Made by a program: the position numbers and the translations under genes
Assembly: GCF_002770595.1 (NCBI RefSeq)
Contig: NZ_CP022986.1
Coordinates: forward strand, 1,302,001 to 1,366,000
Direction: 5' to 3'
DNA: 64,000 nt
From: Chryseobacterium camelliae
GTDB taxonomy: Bacteria > Bacteroidota > Bacteroidia > Flavobacteriales > Weeksellaceae
Shown: positions 1 through 8,757 of the stretch, piece by piece
Layout: each line of letters starts with the position of its first letter
Numbering within the stretch: the first letter of the stretch is position 1
The notes under the pieces: generated by a model
Told to the model about the DNA's origin: nothing
The model's database searches: none
The model's input: the letters and a program-made list of their open reading frames with translations, nothing else

Positions 1-93
1 AAAAGAGGTAATTTTTAATGTGAAAAGGTTTAGTGCTTACCTTTTACCCAAAAGCACTTATTAATTTATAATAATCTCTAAAAAAAAGAAAAA

Positions 94-1173
94 ATGAGAG
101 AAGATTTTTCGAAAAAACTGGAAAGTTTAAAAAATAGATATAATCCCGAGGGAAGCTATTTATATGAATCTTTAAAAGATATGGATTCAACTAAACTATC
201 ATATATTAATACTCCTGACATGTATGTACGAAGTGCAATGTCAGCCGTAGATAATAAATTTACAAGTGATATTATTCAGGCTGGAAATAATGTCAAAACT
301 CACCTTAGCAGAAGTTTGGAGGATGTTGTGTATGAGTTTCAAGGATCTGTAATGACTAATACTCATATCAAAGCTAATAGCGATATCGATTTGTTAGTTA
401 TTTCAGATAAATTTTATAGAGTTCCTCCAAGAACCGAATTAGAAAGTTTGATGAGTAGTTTTTCATTATCTCCATCACAAAAAAATATTGTGCAAGATTT
501 GATTAACACACCATCATTTAGTGGAAATTCAAATGACGTTCTATTAGATAATAGGCTTAAAACAGAAAAAACTTTACAAGCAAATTATGATGATTGTGAT
601 ATTAGTAAAAGTAAATGTGTACGAATCTTTAACAAAAATCTGAAAAAACCAGTTGAGGCAGTAATTGCTTGCTATGAAGATGATGTCTTTTCTATTAAAA
701 ATTATCGTGAGAAAAAGTATAGAGGGATAAAAATATATGAAAAAAATATTGGAACTGGTAAGACAGATCATCCGTTCTTTACAATAGATTGCATTAATGA
801 AAAAAGTACAAAAACAAATGGTCGCCTCAAAAAGATGATAAGGTTTTTAAAAAACTTCATGTTTGATTCGGATTATGAATATAATGAATTAAAATCTTTT
901 GGAGTAAATATTATCTGTTATAATATCGAAACTTATAAATATAATTCATTACATTATGTAGGCTTGCTTTTCGTAATTCAGGAGCAATTACAAAAAGTTT
1001 GTGATGATATTGGATATATGGCATCGTTAACAAGTATTGATGGTTCTGAGAAACTATTTTATAACAATAGTGGGAATTTTTTAATAAAAAAATACAGTGA
1101 GGTTATTCAGCTGAATAAGGAGTTAAAAGAGTTATTAAATGAAATTTACTACAATTTTAAAAACGCAATATAA
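94..1173 (+). CDS. CBASS cyclic nucleotide synthase (CD-NTase, cGAS/DncV-like)
   Basis: This 359-residue protein has the nucleotidyltransferase signature of CD-NTases: G84-S85, followed by D97-I-D99 for metal binding. The usual third carboxylate position looks like E188 in the strand PVEAVIAC, where many relatives have Asp. The C-terminal half is helical, as in the OAS1-like fold. The family makes cyclic di- or trinucleotides when phage infection is sensed. In STING-linked CBASS the known product is c-di-GMP, which I infer here from the partner. The stop codon overlaps the ATG of the TIR-STING gene by one base, so the two are translationally coupled. Both genes are AT-rich compared with the rest of the window, which suggests horizontal acquisition. 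The ATG follows an A-rich ribosome-binding stretch. No CBASS accessory genes (Cap2/Cap3 type) follow, so this is a minimal two-gene system. Confidence 0.9.
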   Translation: MREDFSKKLESLKNRYNPEGSYLYESLKDMDSTKLSYINTPDMYVRSAMSAVDNKFTSDIIQAGNNVKTHLSRSLEDVVYEFQGSVMTNTHIKANSDIDLLVISDKFYRVPPRTELESLMSSFSLSPSQKNIVQDLINTPSFSGNSNDVLLDNRLKTEKTLQANYDDCDISKSKCVRIFNKNLKKPVEAVIACYEDDVFSIKNYREKKYRGIKIYEKNIGTGKTDHPFFTIDCINEKSTKTNGRLKKMIRFLKNFMFDSDYEYNELKSFGVNIICYNIETYKYNSLHYVGLLFVIQEQLQKVCDDIGYMASLTSIDGSEKLFYNNSGNFLIKKYSEVIQLNKELKELLNEIYYNFKNAI

Positions 1174-2111
1174 TGAAAACAAGAATATTTATAGGATCAT
1201 CTAAAGAGGGATTAGAAGTAGCAAATTATACAAAGAAAAAGTTTTTTGAAGCAGGATTTGAACCATATGTCTGGACAGATAATATTTTCGAAAATAACAA
1301 GAATACTTTAGAAACACTATTAAATGAAGCCAGTTTATTTGACTTCGGGATAATGATAGCTACAAAAGATGATTTCACAGCTTCGAGAGACGATATATTT
1401 GAAACAGTTAGAGATAACGTTGTTTTCGAATTAGGTTTGTTTTTAGGTAGGCTTGGTACAAACAGAGCTTTTGTATTACAGGAAAAGGATGCGAAACTCC
1501 CTTCTGATCTTTTGGGAATAACAATTCCAAGATTTGAAATTACAGGACCTCTTGATTCTAATTACGATTTAAATAAGGAAATTAACAATATTATTAAATT
1601 AATAAAAAGTAAAATTACCTTAGGTGAATTAGGATTATTGCCATCTACTGTTTTAGCTATTGGATATTTTGAAAATTTTGTTTCTATGGTTTGTGATGCA
1701 TTGCACGGATCTGATAAAATAGAAATTAATGGTAAGGTTTATAAAGATTTTCAATTTAATATCGTTGTTCCAAAGGATCTTGATGCCGATATAAAAAAGA
1801 GAGCCAAAATATACTTTAAAAAGATGAAATTTGAAGAAACAAAGATTGAAACTAATGGTAGATCATATCCAATTTATATTCAATTCGATGAAGAAAATAG
1901 TGGGGATACTTTAGTTTTATTCGATATGCCAACAACAATTGGAGGAATTGATAAAGCAATTGAAATGTATATGAGAAAAGGTCATATCGGTAAAAGTGAA
2001 CAACAACAGTTGCTTGAAGATAGAGAATTGCGAAACTTTAAAACTACGTTAGTTAATTTGGTAAATAATAACGCTTTTACTAAAGATACTGTGCGCGTAA
2101 TTGAAGAATAA
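1173..2111 (+). CDS. TIR-STING effector of CBASS
   Basis: This 312-residue effector has two domains. Residues 1-145 are a TIR-like NAD-cleaving domain (start MKTRIFIGSS; catalytic Glu probably E86 in VVFELGLFLG). Residues 150-312 resemble a bacterial STING cyclic-dinucleotide-binding domain. The STING cues are the opening helix with LPSTVLAIGYFENFV (about 156-170), the strand FNIVVPKDL (about 195-203), the lid region around R230, the D251-M-P-T-T ligand-contact strand, and the closing helix with LEDRELRNFKTTLVNLV. In described relatives such as Sphingobacterium faecium TIR-STING, c-di-GMP binding drives filament assembly and NAD+ depletion, killing the infected cell. There is no membrane segment, unlike animal STING. 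It is translated from an ATG overlapping the stop of the CD-NTase. The domain assignment rests on motif reading, not on a search. Confidence 0.87.
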   Translation: MKTRIFIGSSKEGLEVANYTKKKFFEAGFEPYVWTDNIFENNKNTLETLLNEASLFDFGIMIATKDDFTASRDDIFETVRDNVVFELGLFLGRLGTNRAFVLQEKDAKLPSDLLGITIPRFEITGPLDSNYDLNKEINNIIKLIKSKITLGELGLLPSTVLAIGYFENFVSMVCDALHGSDKIEINGKVYKDFQFNIVVPKDLDADIKKRAKIYFKKMKFEETKIETNGRSYPIYIQFDEENSGDTLVLFDMPTTIGGIDKAIEMYMRKGHIGKSEQQQLLEDRELRNFKTTLVNLVNNNAFTKDTVRVIEE

Positions 2112-2377
2112 GTAAACTTCTATTTATTATATTATAAGTAGTATTGCAGTTAGTTTTATGTAATTGTGATACTATTTTTTTTAAACACCCCGTAATCAGG
2201 GAGAAGAAACTTTCTGTATCGGGAAATAATTTAACCTTTTAACTTGTTCAATAATCAGGTGATTATGTAAATTATTTATGAAATTTTTGCACTTGATTTT
2301 CGGGAGGTAAAATGAGATTATATGGCTTTCTTTTTATAATTTTATCATCTCTCAATTAAAAATGCTACACCTGAAGA

Positions 2378-3394
2378 ATGCTGGTCAACAAATCTATAAT
2401 AAGCGATATAAAAAGCATTATTGCAAATTCAAAAGACAGTGCTATTCGTGCTGTTGACCATCAACGGACTTTGATGTATTGGCATATTGGCAAACGTATT
2501 TTTGAAGAAGAACAGCAAGGTAAAGACCGTGCAGATTATGGTAAGTTTCTTATTAAATATCTTTCAGAACAACTACAACCTGAGTTTGGAAGTGGCTTTT
2601 CTACAAGACAAATCAACCTTTATCGCCAATTTTACAGAACATTTGAGAATGTGCATACACTGTATGCACAATTGAGCTGGAGTCAATATAAACTATTATT
2701 AAGTGTTGACAGTCAGGATAAAAGAGCTTTTTATATTGCTGAAACAGTGAAAAATAATTGGACTGTTCGCCAGTTGGAGCGACAAATTTACAGCAGTCTA
2801 TACGAACGGCTTCTGTTGAGTAATGATAAAGAAAATGTTTTGGCAGTGGCAAGGAATGAGAAGCAGCCTTCTGATGCCAAAGAAATTATAAAAGACCCGA
2901 TGTTTTTGGAGTTTCTTGGTTTAAAAAGAGAAGCATCTTACTACGAGAGAGATTTGGAAAGTGCCATCATTACGCACTTGCAGGATTTTTTATTAGAGTT
3001 AGGTAATGGCTTTTCATTTATAGCAAGACAGAAAAGAATACATATTGAGGGTGACGAATTTTTTGTAGATTTAGTTTTCTACAACCGTATTTTACAATGC
3101 TTTGTGATCATCGAAATTAAAACAACCAAACTTACCCATCAGGATATTGGACAATTGCAGATGTACGTCAATTATTACGACCGAATAGAAAAACTGTCAC
3201 ACGAAAATCCAACTATTGGAATTTTGCTTTGTGCCAATAAAAACGATGCCGTTGTGAAATTCACCCTTCCGGAAGGACAAAAACAAATTTTTGCAAGCCA
3301 ATATGAATTGTACTTACCAACGGAGAAACAACTTTTGGAAGAAGTAAGTAAAGAGTTGGAGAGTTTTGAAAAAAAAGATCAGAAGAGTGAATAA
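2378..3394 (+). CDS. YhcG/DUF1016-family PD-(D/E)XK nuclease
   Basis: This 338-residue protein has an N-terminal DUF1016 helical domain (about 1-150, including STRQINLYRQFYRTF and the LSWSQYKLLL stretch). Its C-terminal nuclease domain has the restriction-fold signature: D in FFVDLVFYN (about residue 229) and the E-I-K triad in FVIIEIKTTK (about 247-249). Length and order match complete family members. These proteins are common in genomic islands and next to restriction or other defence genes; a single agreed function is lacking. It lies 266 bp after the TIR-STING gene on the same strand, with no obvious shared operon. It is likely part of the same acquired island. Confidence 0.85.
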   Translation: MLVNKSIISDIKSIIANSKDSAIRAVDHQRTLMYWHIGKRIFEEEQQGKDRADYGKFLIKYLSEQLQPEFGSGFSTRQINLYRQFYRTFENVHTLYAQLSWSQYKLLLSVDSQDKRAFYIAETVKNNWTVRQLERQIYSSLYERLLLSNDKENVLAVARNEKQPSDAKEIIKDPMFLEFLGLKREASYYERDLESAIITHLQDFLLELGNGFSFIARQKRIHIEGDEFFVDLVFYNRILQCFVIIEIKTTKLTHQDIGQLQMYVNYYDRIEKLSHENPTIGILLCANKNDAVVKFTLPEGQKQIFASQYELYLPTEKQLLEEVSKELESFEKKDQKSE

Positions 3395-3547
3395 TTAATT
3401 GATTACTGAACAGCAATGAATAATTAAAACACTTTCAATTCCTTGTTTATAGGTCGTGAAGATGTGTTCGCCATTCATTGAAAATAATCAGCTCCTCTTC
3501 AGAGCTAAAAATCCATTGATCTTAAATTAATCAAATATCTCCTGATT

Positions 3548-3913
3548 CTAAAAGGCAGAGTGCATAACCGTCTGCCAGGCATCTCCAGTTCTTTTTAAAA
3601 CATGGCTGGATTTTGTTTTTATACTATCCTGTTCAGGGTTTTTAGAATTGAAGGCTTCATAGATATTAGCAACCAAAATTATATCCGGATCTATAGAGGA
3701 TACCAATTGGGTCTGGATTTTAATTTTTGTCCAGCCCTGATCAATAATCTGTTTCAAATTTTTTATAATATTCTCCCGATTCTGAACAACATCGTATCCA
3801 ACCAGTATGGAATGCACTGAATATAGGTTGGACAATCCACTAAAGTCAGATTCATTCCATAATTTTTCATAATTTGAATTGAATTCGTTTGCAATGTTCA
3901 TTATATTTTTCAT
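3548..3913 (-). CDS. SnoaL/NTF2-like (DUF4440-type) small protein
   Basis: This protein of about 121 residues has the NTF2-like cone-fold pattern: an N-terminal helix ending in NYEKLWNESDFSGLSNLY, then a run of beta-strands and a final strand with WQTVMHSAF. Proteins like this (DUF4440, SnoaL, YybH types) are small cytoplasmic enzymes or ligand binders; no substrate can be read from the sequence. I use the ATG at 3913, because the six extra upstream codons would start with TTG. It stands alone between the defence genes and a group of unknown small genes. Confidence 0.6.
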   Translation of the reverse strand: MKNIMNIANEFNSNYEKLWNESDFSGLSNLYSVHSILVGYDVVQNRENIIKNLKQIIDQGWTKIKIQTQLVSSIDPDIILVANIYEAFNSKNPEQDSIKTKSSHVLKRTGDAWQTVMHSAF

Positions 3914-4232
3914 CTTTGATTGTATGTACAATAAATATAAAAATATTTTCTGGAAAGAATTAAATATTTTATTCCTATCAGAAAGGTAATTGTTATCACT
4001 TCAGGACATTATAAAGATCAGGATAGATGGTCTTCCCACGACAGGTAATTGTTTAAAGCGAAATGAAGTAACCGGTAAATGTATAATTTTCCTGCCTGCA
4101 TACTATTTTCTTTTATAATAATATTCGGATGATATTCCCTCTATCTATTACAATAAGACTGATCTTCGGAAAACTCATTAATAGTATGCATTAGGATAAA
4201 ATCGTTAATTTAGGTGATAAACTAAATTGCAG
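3914..4232. other. Intergenic stretch with no recognised content
   Basis: About 320 AT-rich bases lie between two divergently transcribed small genes. No coding frame of useful length, no RNA gene and no full TAnnTTTG promoter was found. It presumably contains the promoters of both flanking genes. Confidence 0.5.
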
Positions 4233-4682
4233 ATGGCAATAAAAATCAAATTCAAAAGATCTGAGATTGTAGCAAACATCATATTGAACCTTGCAGGGCT
4301 GGGCATTTGCTGTATTATGATGTTAAATAACAATGTATCGATGCCCGTAAAGAATTTGATTGTCAAAATCATTGTGCTTGCAGCAATAGCGGCACTTACT
4401 GCTAATCTTTGGGTGCACCTCCGGCGTTACATAAAAAGCCTCAACCATATATCTGCCCTGGAAATCGATCACCTCGGAATCTGCAACAACATCTCTAAAC
4501 CTAAAATTTTAAGATGGAATGAGATCTCTTATGTTAAAACGAAAACAGTCCAGATGTCAAGTGGAAGACATTCTAAAATACTGGTTCATACCTATGATCC
4601 ATCACGTTCCATGATCATCAATGCTGATGTATTAGATATTGATAAGAATGAATTACTGGATCTTCTTAATCAAAAAAAATAA
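4233..4682 (+). CDS. Small two-helix membrane protein, STM3941-like
   Basis: This protein of about 149 residues has two hydrophobic segments (roughly 14-32 and 42-62) followed by a soluble tail. The tail pattern (ALEIDHLGI, then LRWNEISYVKTK, then a final helix NELLDLLNQ) resembles the PH-like domain of STM3941-type proteins, whose role is not established. I use the ATG at 4233, because the two codons before it start with TTG. The neighbour at 5334-5861 has the same layout, so the two may be distant relatives. No function can be assigned. Confidence 0.55.
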   Translation: MAIKIKFKRSEIVANIILNLAGLGICCIMMLNNNVSMPVKNLIVKIIVLAAIAALTANLWVHLRRYIKSLNHISALEIDHLGICNNISKPKILRWNEISYVKTKTVQMSSGRHSKILVHTYDPSRSMIINADVLDIDKNELLDLLNQKK

Positions 4683-4717
4683 TCTGCATACATCATTATA
4701 TTTAACATCAATTTCAA

Positions 4718-5299
4718 ATGAGAAACTCCCCTATTACCTTGAAAGTCCTTTATTATACAGTATCCGCTTTTATATTCAGCTGTTTTCTGAGCTGCAAGGG
4801 AGATCATGCCCAAAGCCAGGGAAACAGAACTGCCTATCCGGAAGTCAAGGAAATCAAAAGCAGCCGGGCCCAAATATTCCTGGCCTATTTAGATGCCTTG
4901 GTAAAGCTTCCCGATGCAAAGTTCAGCGAGGCAGAGCTTAGGTCAATCAATAAAAAATATGCGAGCCAGTTGCCATTGGTCATGTATGATTCCACACAAG
5001 AGCAGAGCAGGCAGGATATTGTAATTCATTATTATAAAAATAATCAATTCGGCCCTGTAATGGAATCGGGCATCAGATTTCTTGTCCCTGAAACCTTGAC
5101 AGATTCACTGGTGGTTTCAGATTTTACACGCTATTTTGGTAATGTTGAAGATGAAAAACCGCTGATAGGGATTACGGAACAGCCTCTTCCTGTCCATATA
5201 CAAGTTTCTTCCGACAGAGAAATGAAGATAACCTTTAAAAATAATGTCAATAAAGAGCAGGCAGGCGTTACAATGGTCGATATCTTCAATTACAGGTAA
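4718..5299 (+). CDS. Hypothetical lipoprotein
   Basis: This 193-residue protein has a lipoprotein signal: a hydrophobic stretch ending in FLSC, with the lipid-bearing Cys at about residue 26. The mature part is a mixed alpha/beta sequence I do not recognise. It begins 35 bp after the preceding membrane-protein gene on the same strand and may be co-transcribed with it. It is likely anchored to a periplasmic face. A reading frame crossing its start in another phase is a shadow. Confidence 0.55.
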   Translation: MRNSPITLKVLYYTVSAFIFSCFLSCKGDHAQSQGNRTAYPEVKEIKSSRAQIFLAYLDALVKLPDAKFSEAELRSINKKYASQLPLVMYDSTQEQSRQDIVIHYYKNNQFGPVMESGIRFLVPETLTDSLVVSDFTRYFGNVEDEKPLIGITEQPLPVHIQVSSDREMKITFKNNVNKEQAGVTMVDIFNYR

Positions 5300-5333
5300 T
5301 TGATCCCGGATTTCAGAAGATGTAAACACACCC

Positions 5334-5861
5334 TTAAAAACGTTTTTTATTTGCATTGCGTTTATGTGCAGCTATCAGGGCACTGTCGAGTATGTTTTTG
5401 AGATCGCCATATCGGTCAATATGAGAAATATGCAGCTCTAAAAATGGCATCTCCATGGGGTACATTTTGTAATTTTTCATGTGAATTTTCATCCGCTCTG
5501 AACTGTATTTCCCTATATAACGATAGAACTCAAAATGATCAATATGCCGAAAATAAATAAATCCGAACTCAGCCGTCCACAGGCCGTTTTTAGAAACCCT
5601 CAAAGCCAGCTCCTTCTTTTTAAAACTGCCCTGTAAGAAAAATAAGCTTGGAATCATGATGAAGATTCCGTACATCCAATGAGCATTGAACATAAAATAC
5701 AAGGCAAGCATAAACAATGAAAACCCAAAAACAGCTAAACCAAAGGGTGGCTTGCCGATATAAAAGTCATGATAAAATTCTTCCCGGTCAATTTCTAATT
5801 TCTTTGAAATTTTCCCTTCGTAATTACTTCTGAAAGCTTTGTAGTTTCTATTTTTCATCAT
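5334..5861 (-). CDS. Small membrane protein with soluble C-terminal domain
   Basis: This protein of about 175 residues has a charged N-terminus, two close hydrophobic helices (around residues 40-78, GLAVFGFSLFMLALYF then a second), and a basic C-terminal domain with alternating strands. The layout matches the protein at 4233-4682. I use the ATG at 5861, because the longer frame would need a GTG start. It is convergent with the lipoprotein gene, and only 34 bases separate the two stops. No function is assigned. Confidence 0.5.
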   Translation of the reverse strand: MMKNRNYKAFRSNYEGKISKKLEIDREEFYHDFYIGKPPFGLAVFGFSLFMLALYFMFNAHWMYGIFIMIPSLFFLQGSFKKKELALRVSKNGLWTAEFGFIYFRHIDHFEFYRYIGKYSSERMKIHMKNYKMYPMEMPFLELHISHIDRYGDLKNILDSALIAAHKRNANKKRF

Positions 5862-5980
5862 TTCTTTGTTTGGCACCACCGACACGGATCATCGTTATTC
5901 AACATCCATAATAATGCCTGTTTTCCTGGAAGTTTGCTTATTTATTTTTTTTACTTCTAATCATCCATATGAACTATTAG

Positions 5981-6166
5981 TTCCGGCTGCCTTTCAATAT
6001 TAATAATACCTATTTCTACTTTGTCGGCAACTTTACGGCAGGACTAAAATTGAATGTAAAGAATAAAGACCTGATGATGAATGTCTATATCTCCGATATT
6101 TCCAGGCAAAATAAAAAGCAAAAAAAATCACCCCGTTTCCGGGGCGATTGGTACTGCTTTAAATAA
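5981..6166 (+). pseudogene. Remnant of an outer-membrane beta-barrel (TonB-receptor-like) C-terminus
   Basis: An in-frame stretch with no start codon reads like the last strands of a Bacteroidota outer-membrane barrel: NTYFYFVGNF, then AGLKLNVKNKDLMMNVYISDI. Such proteins typically end with an alternating aromatic strand followed by a strand of the form L-x-L-N-V-x-D-I. The frame is preceded by a stop at 5978 and runs on into a terminator hairpin. It therefore looks like a decayed tail whose upstream gene has been deleted. This is inference from pattern only. Confidence 0.4.
6119..6150 (-). terminator. Rho-independent terminator, minus strand
   Basis: The stem AATCGCCCCG/CGGGGTGATT with a GAAA loop, read on the minus strand, is followed by eight T. 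It is a second stop about 190 bp beyond the end of pepP. Confidence 0.65.
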
Positions 6167-6284
6167 ATACTGAGTTATATGAAGAGTGAAATGATGTTTC
6201 TCTGATGTATGACAAAGATACAGCTCATTTTCTTTCTGCGCCTCAGGGAAATCCCGGAAATTGCCTCCGGGTTTTTACGGAGGC

Positions 6285-6313
6285 TGTAAAAAATCCTGCG
6301 TGAAGCAGGATTT
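6285..6313 (-). terminator. Terminator of pepP
   Basis: The perfect 9-bp stem AAATCCTGC/GCAGGATTT (6291-6313), read on the minus strand, runs into a T-tract 27 bp after the pepP stop. A further GC-rich hairpin, GCCTCCG/CGGAGGC, lies at 6263-6284. Confidence 0.8.
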
Positions 6314-6339
6314 GGTTATATTTCATGTTGATCAACTGA

Positions 6340-8109
6340 TTACAAAGGACTTACCAGTTCTGCGAACCATGTTTTTACTTCACCGTCCAGATATGGACCC
6401 AGTTTTTCTTCACATGTCCTGTGGTAAGCATTGAGCCAATCAACTTCTTTTTCCGAAAGAATATCTTTCACGATCGTATCTTTAAAGAACGGACACAGTG
6501 TAAGCGTCTCAAACTCGTAGAAGGTCCCGAAATCGGTTTTTTCCGCTTCCTTAACGGCGATTAAGTTTTCATGGCGTATCCCATACTGTCCTTCTACATA
6601 AAATCCGGGTTCATTGGAACACACCATGCCCGGAAGAAGCTCCTGCGGATTCATGTCTTTCCTGATGTTCTGGGGACCTTCGTGGACATTCATAAAGCTT
6701 CCTACTCCATGCCCGGTCCCGTGGTTGAAATCTTTCCCTTCCATCCATAACGGAAGCCTGGCAATGGCATCCAGGTGCACGCCTTTGGTTCCTTTCGGGA
6801 ATTTTACCATCGATAAACGGATCATCCCCTGTAATACTAAGGTCGAGTTTCTTTTAAATTCCTCGGAAACCGCTCCTAAAGCCAGCGTCCTTGTAATGTC
6901 AGTCGTTCCTTCCAGATACTGGCCTCCGGAATCTACCAGGATGCTTGAATCGTTGGTCACCTCATGGCTGCCTTCGTTTTTTGCGGAGTAGTGCATGATG
7001 GCACCGTTGTCTTTATACCCGATGATGCTTCCGAAACTCTCCCCTACAAAATTCTCCCCCTGTGCACGGAAATCCCTGAGTTTTTCTCCGATAGAATATT
7101 CATTCATCGGTTCTTTTCCTGCCTGATGTGTCAGCCAGTACAGGAATTTCACCATCGCCACACCGTCTCTTACCATCACAGTTCTGAACCCTTCCAGCTC
7201 AGTATCATTTTTACGGGCTTTCATCAGGTTACCGGGAACCGGGCCTTTAATGAATGTATTGGCATATTTTAAGGCTTCAAAGATAGACTGGTTGCTGTTG
7301 GGAGAAACCAGTACTTTCTGGTCGCTGCACATTTTCAGGTGGCTGAAAAATTCTTCGTACGGCATCATTTTCACAAATGATTCATTCATCTGCTTCCTGG
7401 CTTCCACATCCAGTTTATCAAGGTCGGTAAAGAGGATTGCATCATTGATGGTGATGATCAGGTAACCCAGGAATACCGGATTGCTCTGTACATCACTTCC
7501 CCTCAGGTTAAGGGTCCACGCCACGTCATCCAGGCTGGAGATGATATGTACGGTAGTGCCCTGTTCCTCCATCGCATTACGGATGGCGGAAATTTTATCG
7601 GTTACCGACTTTCCGGCCCGTTCTACCGGATGTACGTAAATTGGGTTCTTGGAAGGGGTTCCGCGGTCTTTCCAAAGCTCTTTCAGGAGCGGGAGGTCTA
7701 CCAGCGTAATATTTTTGGCACGAAACTTCTCATACAGCAGCTCCCAGTTGGCATGTGAAGTGGCCAGTGCATTCACGGCTACTTTTCCGTTTTCCGGAAT
7801 TTCGGAAATAATCCAGTCGATATAGTGAGGAGTGCCTTCCATTCCGTCTTTGAACAGGTCAATCCCGGAATCCTGAAGCTCAATGGCAGCCTGGGTAAAA
7901 TACCGTCCGTCCGTCCAGAGCCCTGCTTTGTCCTTAGTGATCACCACAAATCCGGCAGATCCCAGGAATCCTGAAAGCCATGATCTTTCCTGCCATTCTT
8001 CCGGCAGGTATTCACTCATATGCGGATCAGCAGAATAGACGATAAATGCGTCAACATTATTTTTCTGCATCTCTTCCCGGAGTGCAGCCACTTTTTCCTT
8101 TGAAGTCAT
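6340..8109 (-). CDS. pepP: Xaa-Pro aminopeptidase, M24B family
   Basis: This 589-residue enzyme is of the long three-domain type: two creatinase-like N-terminal domains (about 1-310) and a C-terminal pita-bread metallopeptidase domain. The metal-binding series is visible as DSGGQYLEGTTDITRT (two Asp), HGTGHGVG (His), NEPGFY (Glu) and IRHENL (Glu). It removes an N-terminal residue preceding proline, in the cytoplasm. Length matches the eukaryote-like APP1 group common in Bacteroidota. It is a single gene with its own terminator. A near-match minus-10-like box, TAACTTTC, lies just upstream of the start on the minus strand. Confidence 0.93.
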   Translation of the reverse strand: MTSKEKVAALREEMQKNNVDAFIVYSADPHMSEYLPEEWQERSWLSGFLGSAGFVVITKDKAGLWTDGRYFTQAAIELQDSGIDLFKDGMEGTPHYIDWIISEIPENGKVAVNALATSHANWELLYEKFRAKNITLVDLPLLKELWKDRGTPSKNPIYVHPVERAGKSVTDKISAIRNAMEEQGTTVHIISSLDDVAWTLNLRGSDVQSNPVFLGYLIITINDAILFTDLDKLDVEARKQMNESFVKMMPYEEFFSHLKMCSDQKVLVSPNSNQSIFEALKYANTFIKGPVPGNLMKARKNDTELEGFRTVMVRDGVAMVKFLYWLTHQAGKEPMNEYSIGEKLRDFRAQGENFVGESFGSIIGYKDNGAIMHYSAKNEGSHEVTNDSSILVDSGGQYLEGTTDITRTLALGAVSEEFKRNSTLVLQGMIRLSMVKFPKGTKGVHLDAIARLPLWMEGKDFNHGTGHGVGSFMNVHEGPQNIRKDMNPQELLPGMVCSNEPGFYVEGQYGIRHENLIAVKEAEKTDFGTFYEFETLTLCPFFKDTIVKDILSEKEVDWLNAYHRTCEEKLGPYLDGEVKTWFAELVSPL

Positions 8110-8287
8110 TTTTTTGATTTTTAAAACCGAAAGTTACGAAAAATTGATTTCAGAAAGGGATTTAATCCAATATAAAAAGCAGGTATACAGAGCAGGAATA
8201 TCACACCCCGAATAATTTTCAGGTGCTGGAACCCGCTATCGGAGCTGATATTTTCACCTTTGGAAAGATTATTGCTACATGCTACCT

Positions 8288-8725
8288 ATGGAAACACAGA
8301 ATTACAGCAATCACAGGAAGTTTTATGCACCTCATCACTTTGTTTACCTTCCCGCATTACTGGTTTTGCAAATCTTCGGAATCTATAAGGCTTTTAGTGA
8401 TGGCAGTAACCTGTTGACCTGGATTCTGTTTTCTGTTGTTATTTTCCTGATCCTTTACCTGGCCATTATGGTGCGGCAGCATTATGCATTGGGACTTCAG
8501 GACCGGATGGTAAGACTTGAGTTTAAACAGAGGTATTTTGAGCTGTTCGGGCAACGGTCCGATGAAGTGGAAGCCAGGCTGAAATTCGATCAGATTGCCG
8601 CTTTAAGGTTTACCTATGATGATGAGTTTAAAGAACTGCTGTACCGTGCCCTGCATGAATCCGTTTCAGGCAACGATATAAAGAAGTCCATAAAAAAATG
8701 GAAACCGGACCATCACCGGATTTAA
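8288..8725 (+). CDS. DUF6526 family membrane protein
   Basis: This protein of about 145 residues starts METQNYSNHRKFYAPHHF. Two hydrophobic helices follow (about 18-37 and 44-64), then a charged helical cytoplasmic part with many E, R and K. The opening and layout match the DUF6526 family, whose function is unknown. I chose the ATG at 8288 because family members begin at this point; another ATG lies three codons upstream. A tiny lipoprotein gene and topoisomerase IB follow on the same strand with short gaps and may be co-transcribed. Confidence 0.7.
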   Translation: METQNYSNHRKFYAPHHFVYLPALLVLQIFGIYKAFSDGSNLLTWILFSVVIFLILYLAIMVRQHYALGLQDRMVRLEFKQRYFELFGQRSDEVEARLKFDQIAALRFTYDDEFKELLYRALHESVSGNDIKKSIKKWKPDHHRI

Positions 8726-8757
8726 AAAGAATTGATCACCAATAAAAATAAATTATT

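Noticed and set aside
32..58. Inverted repeat AGTGCTT/AAGCACT before the CBASS genes
   Set aside because: The T-run after it is weak and no upstream gene is visible, so it is not claimed as a terminator.
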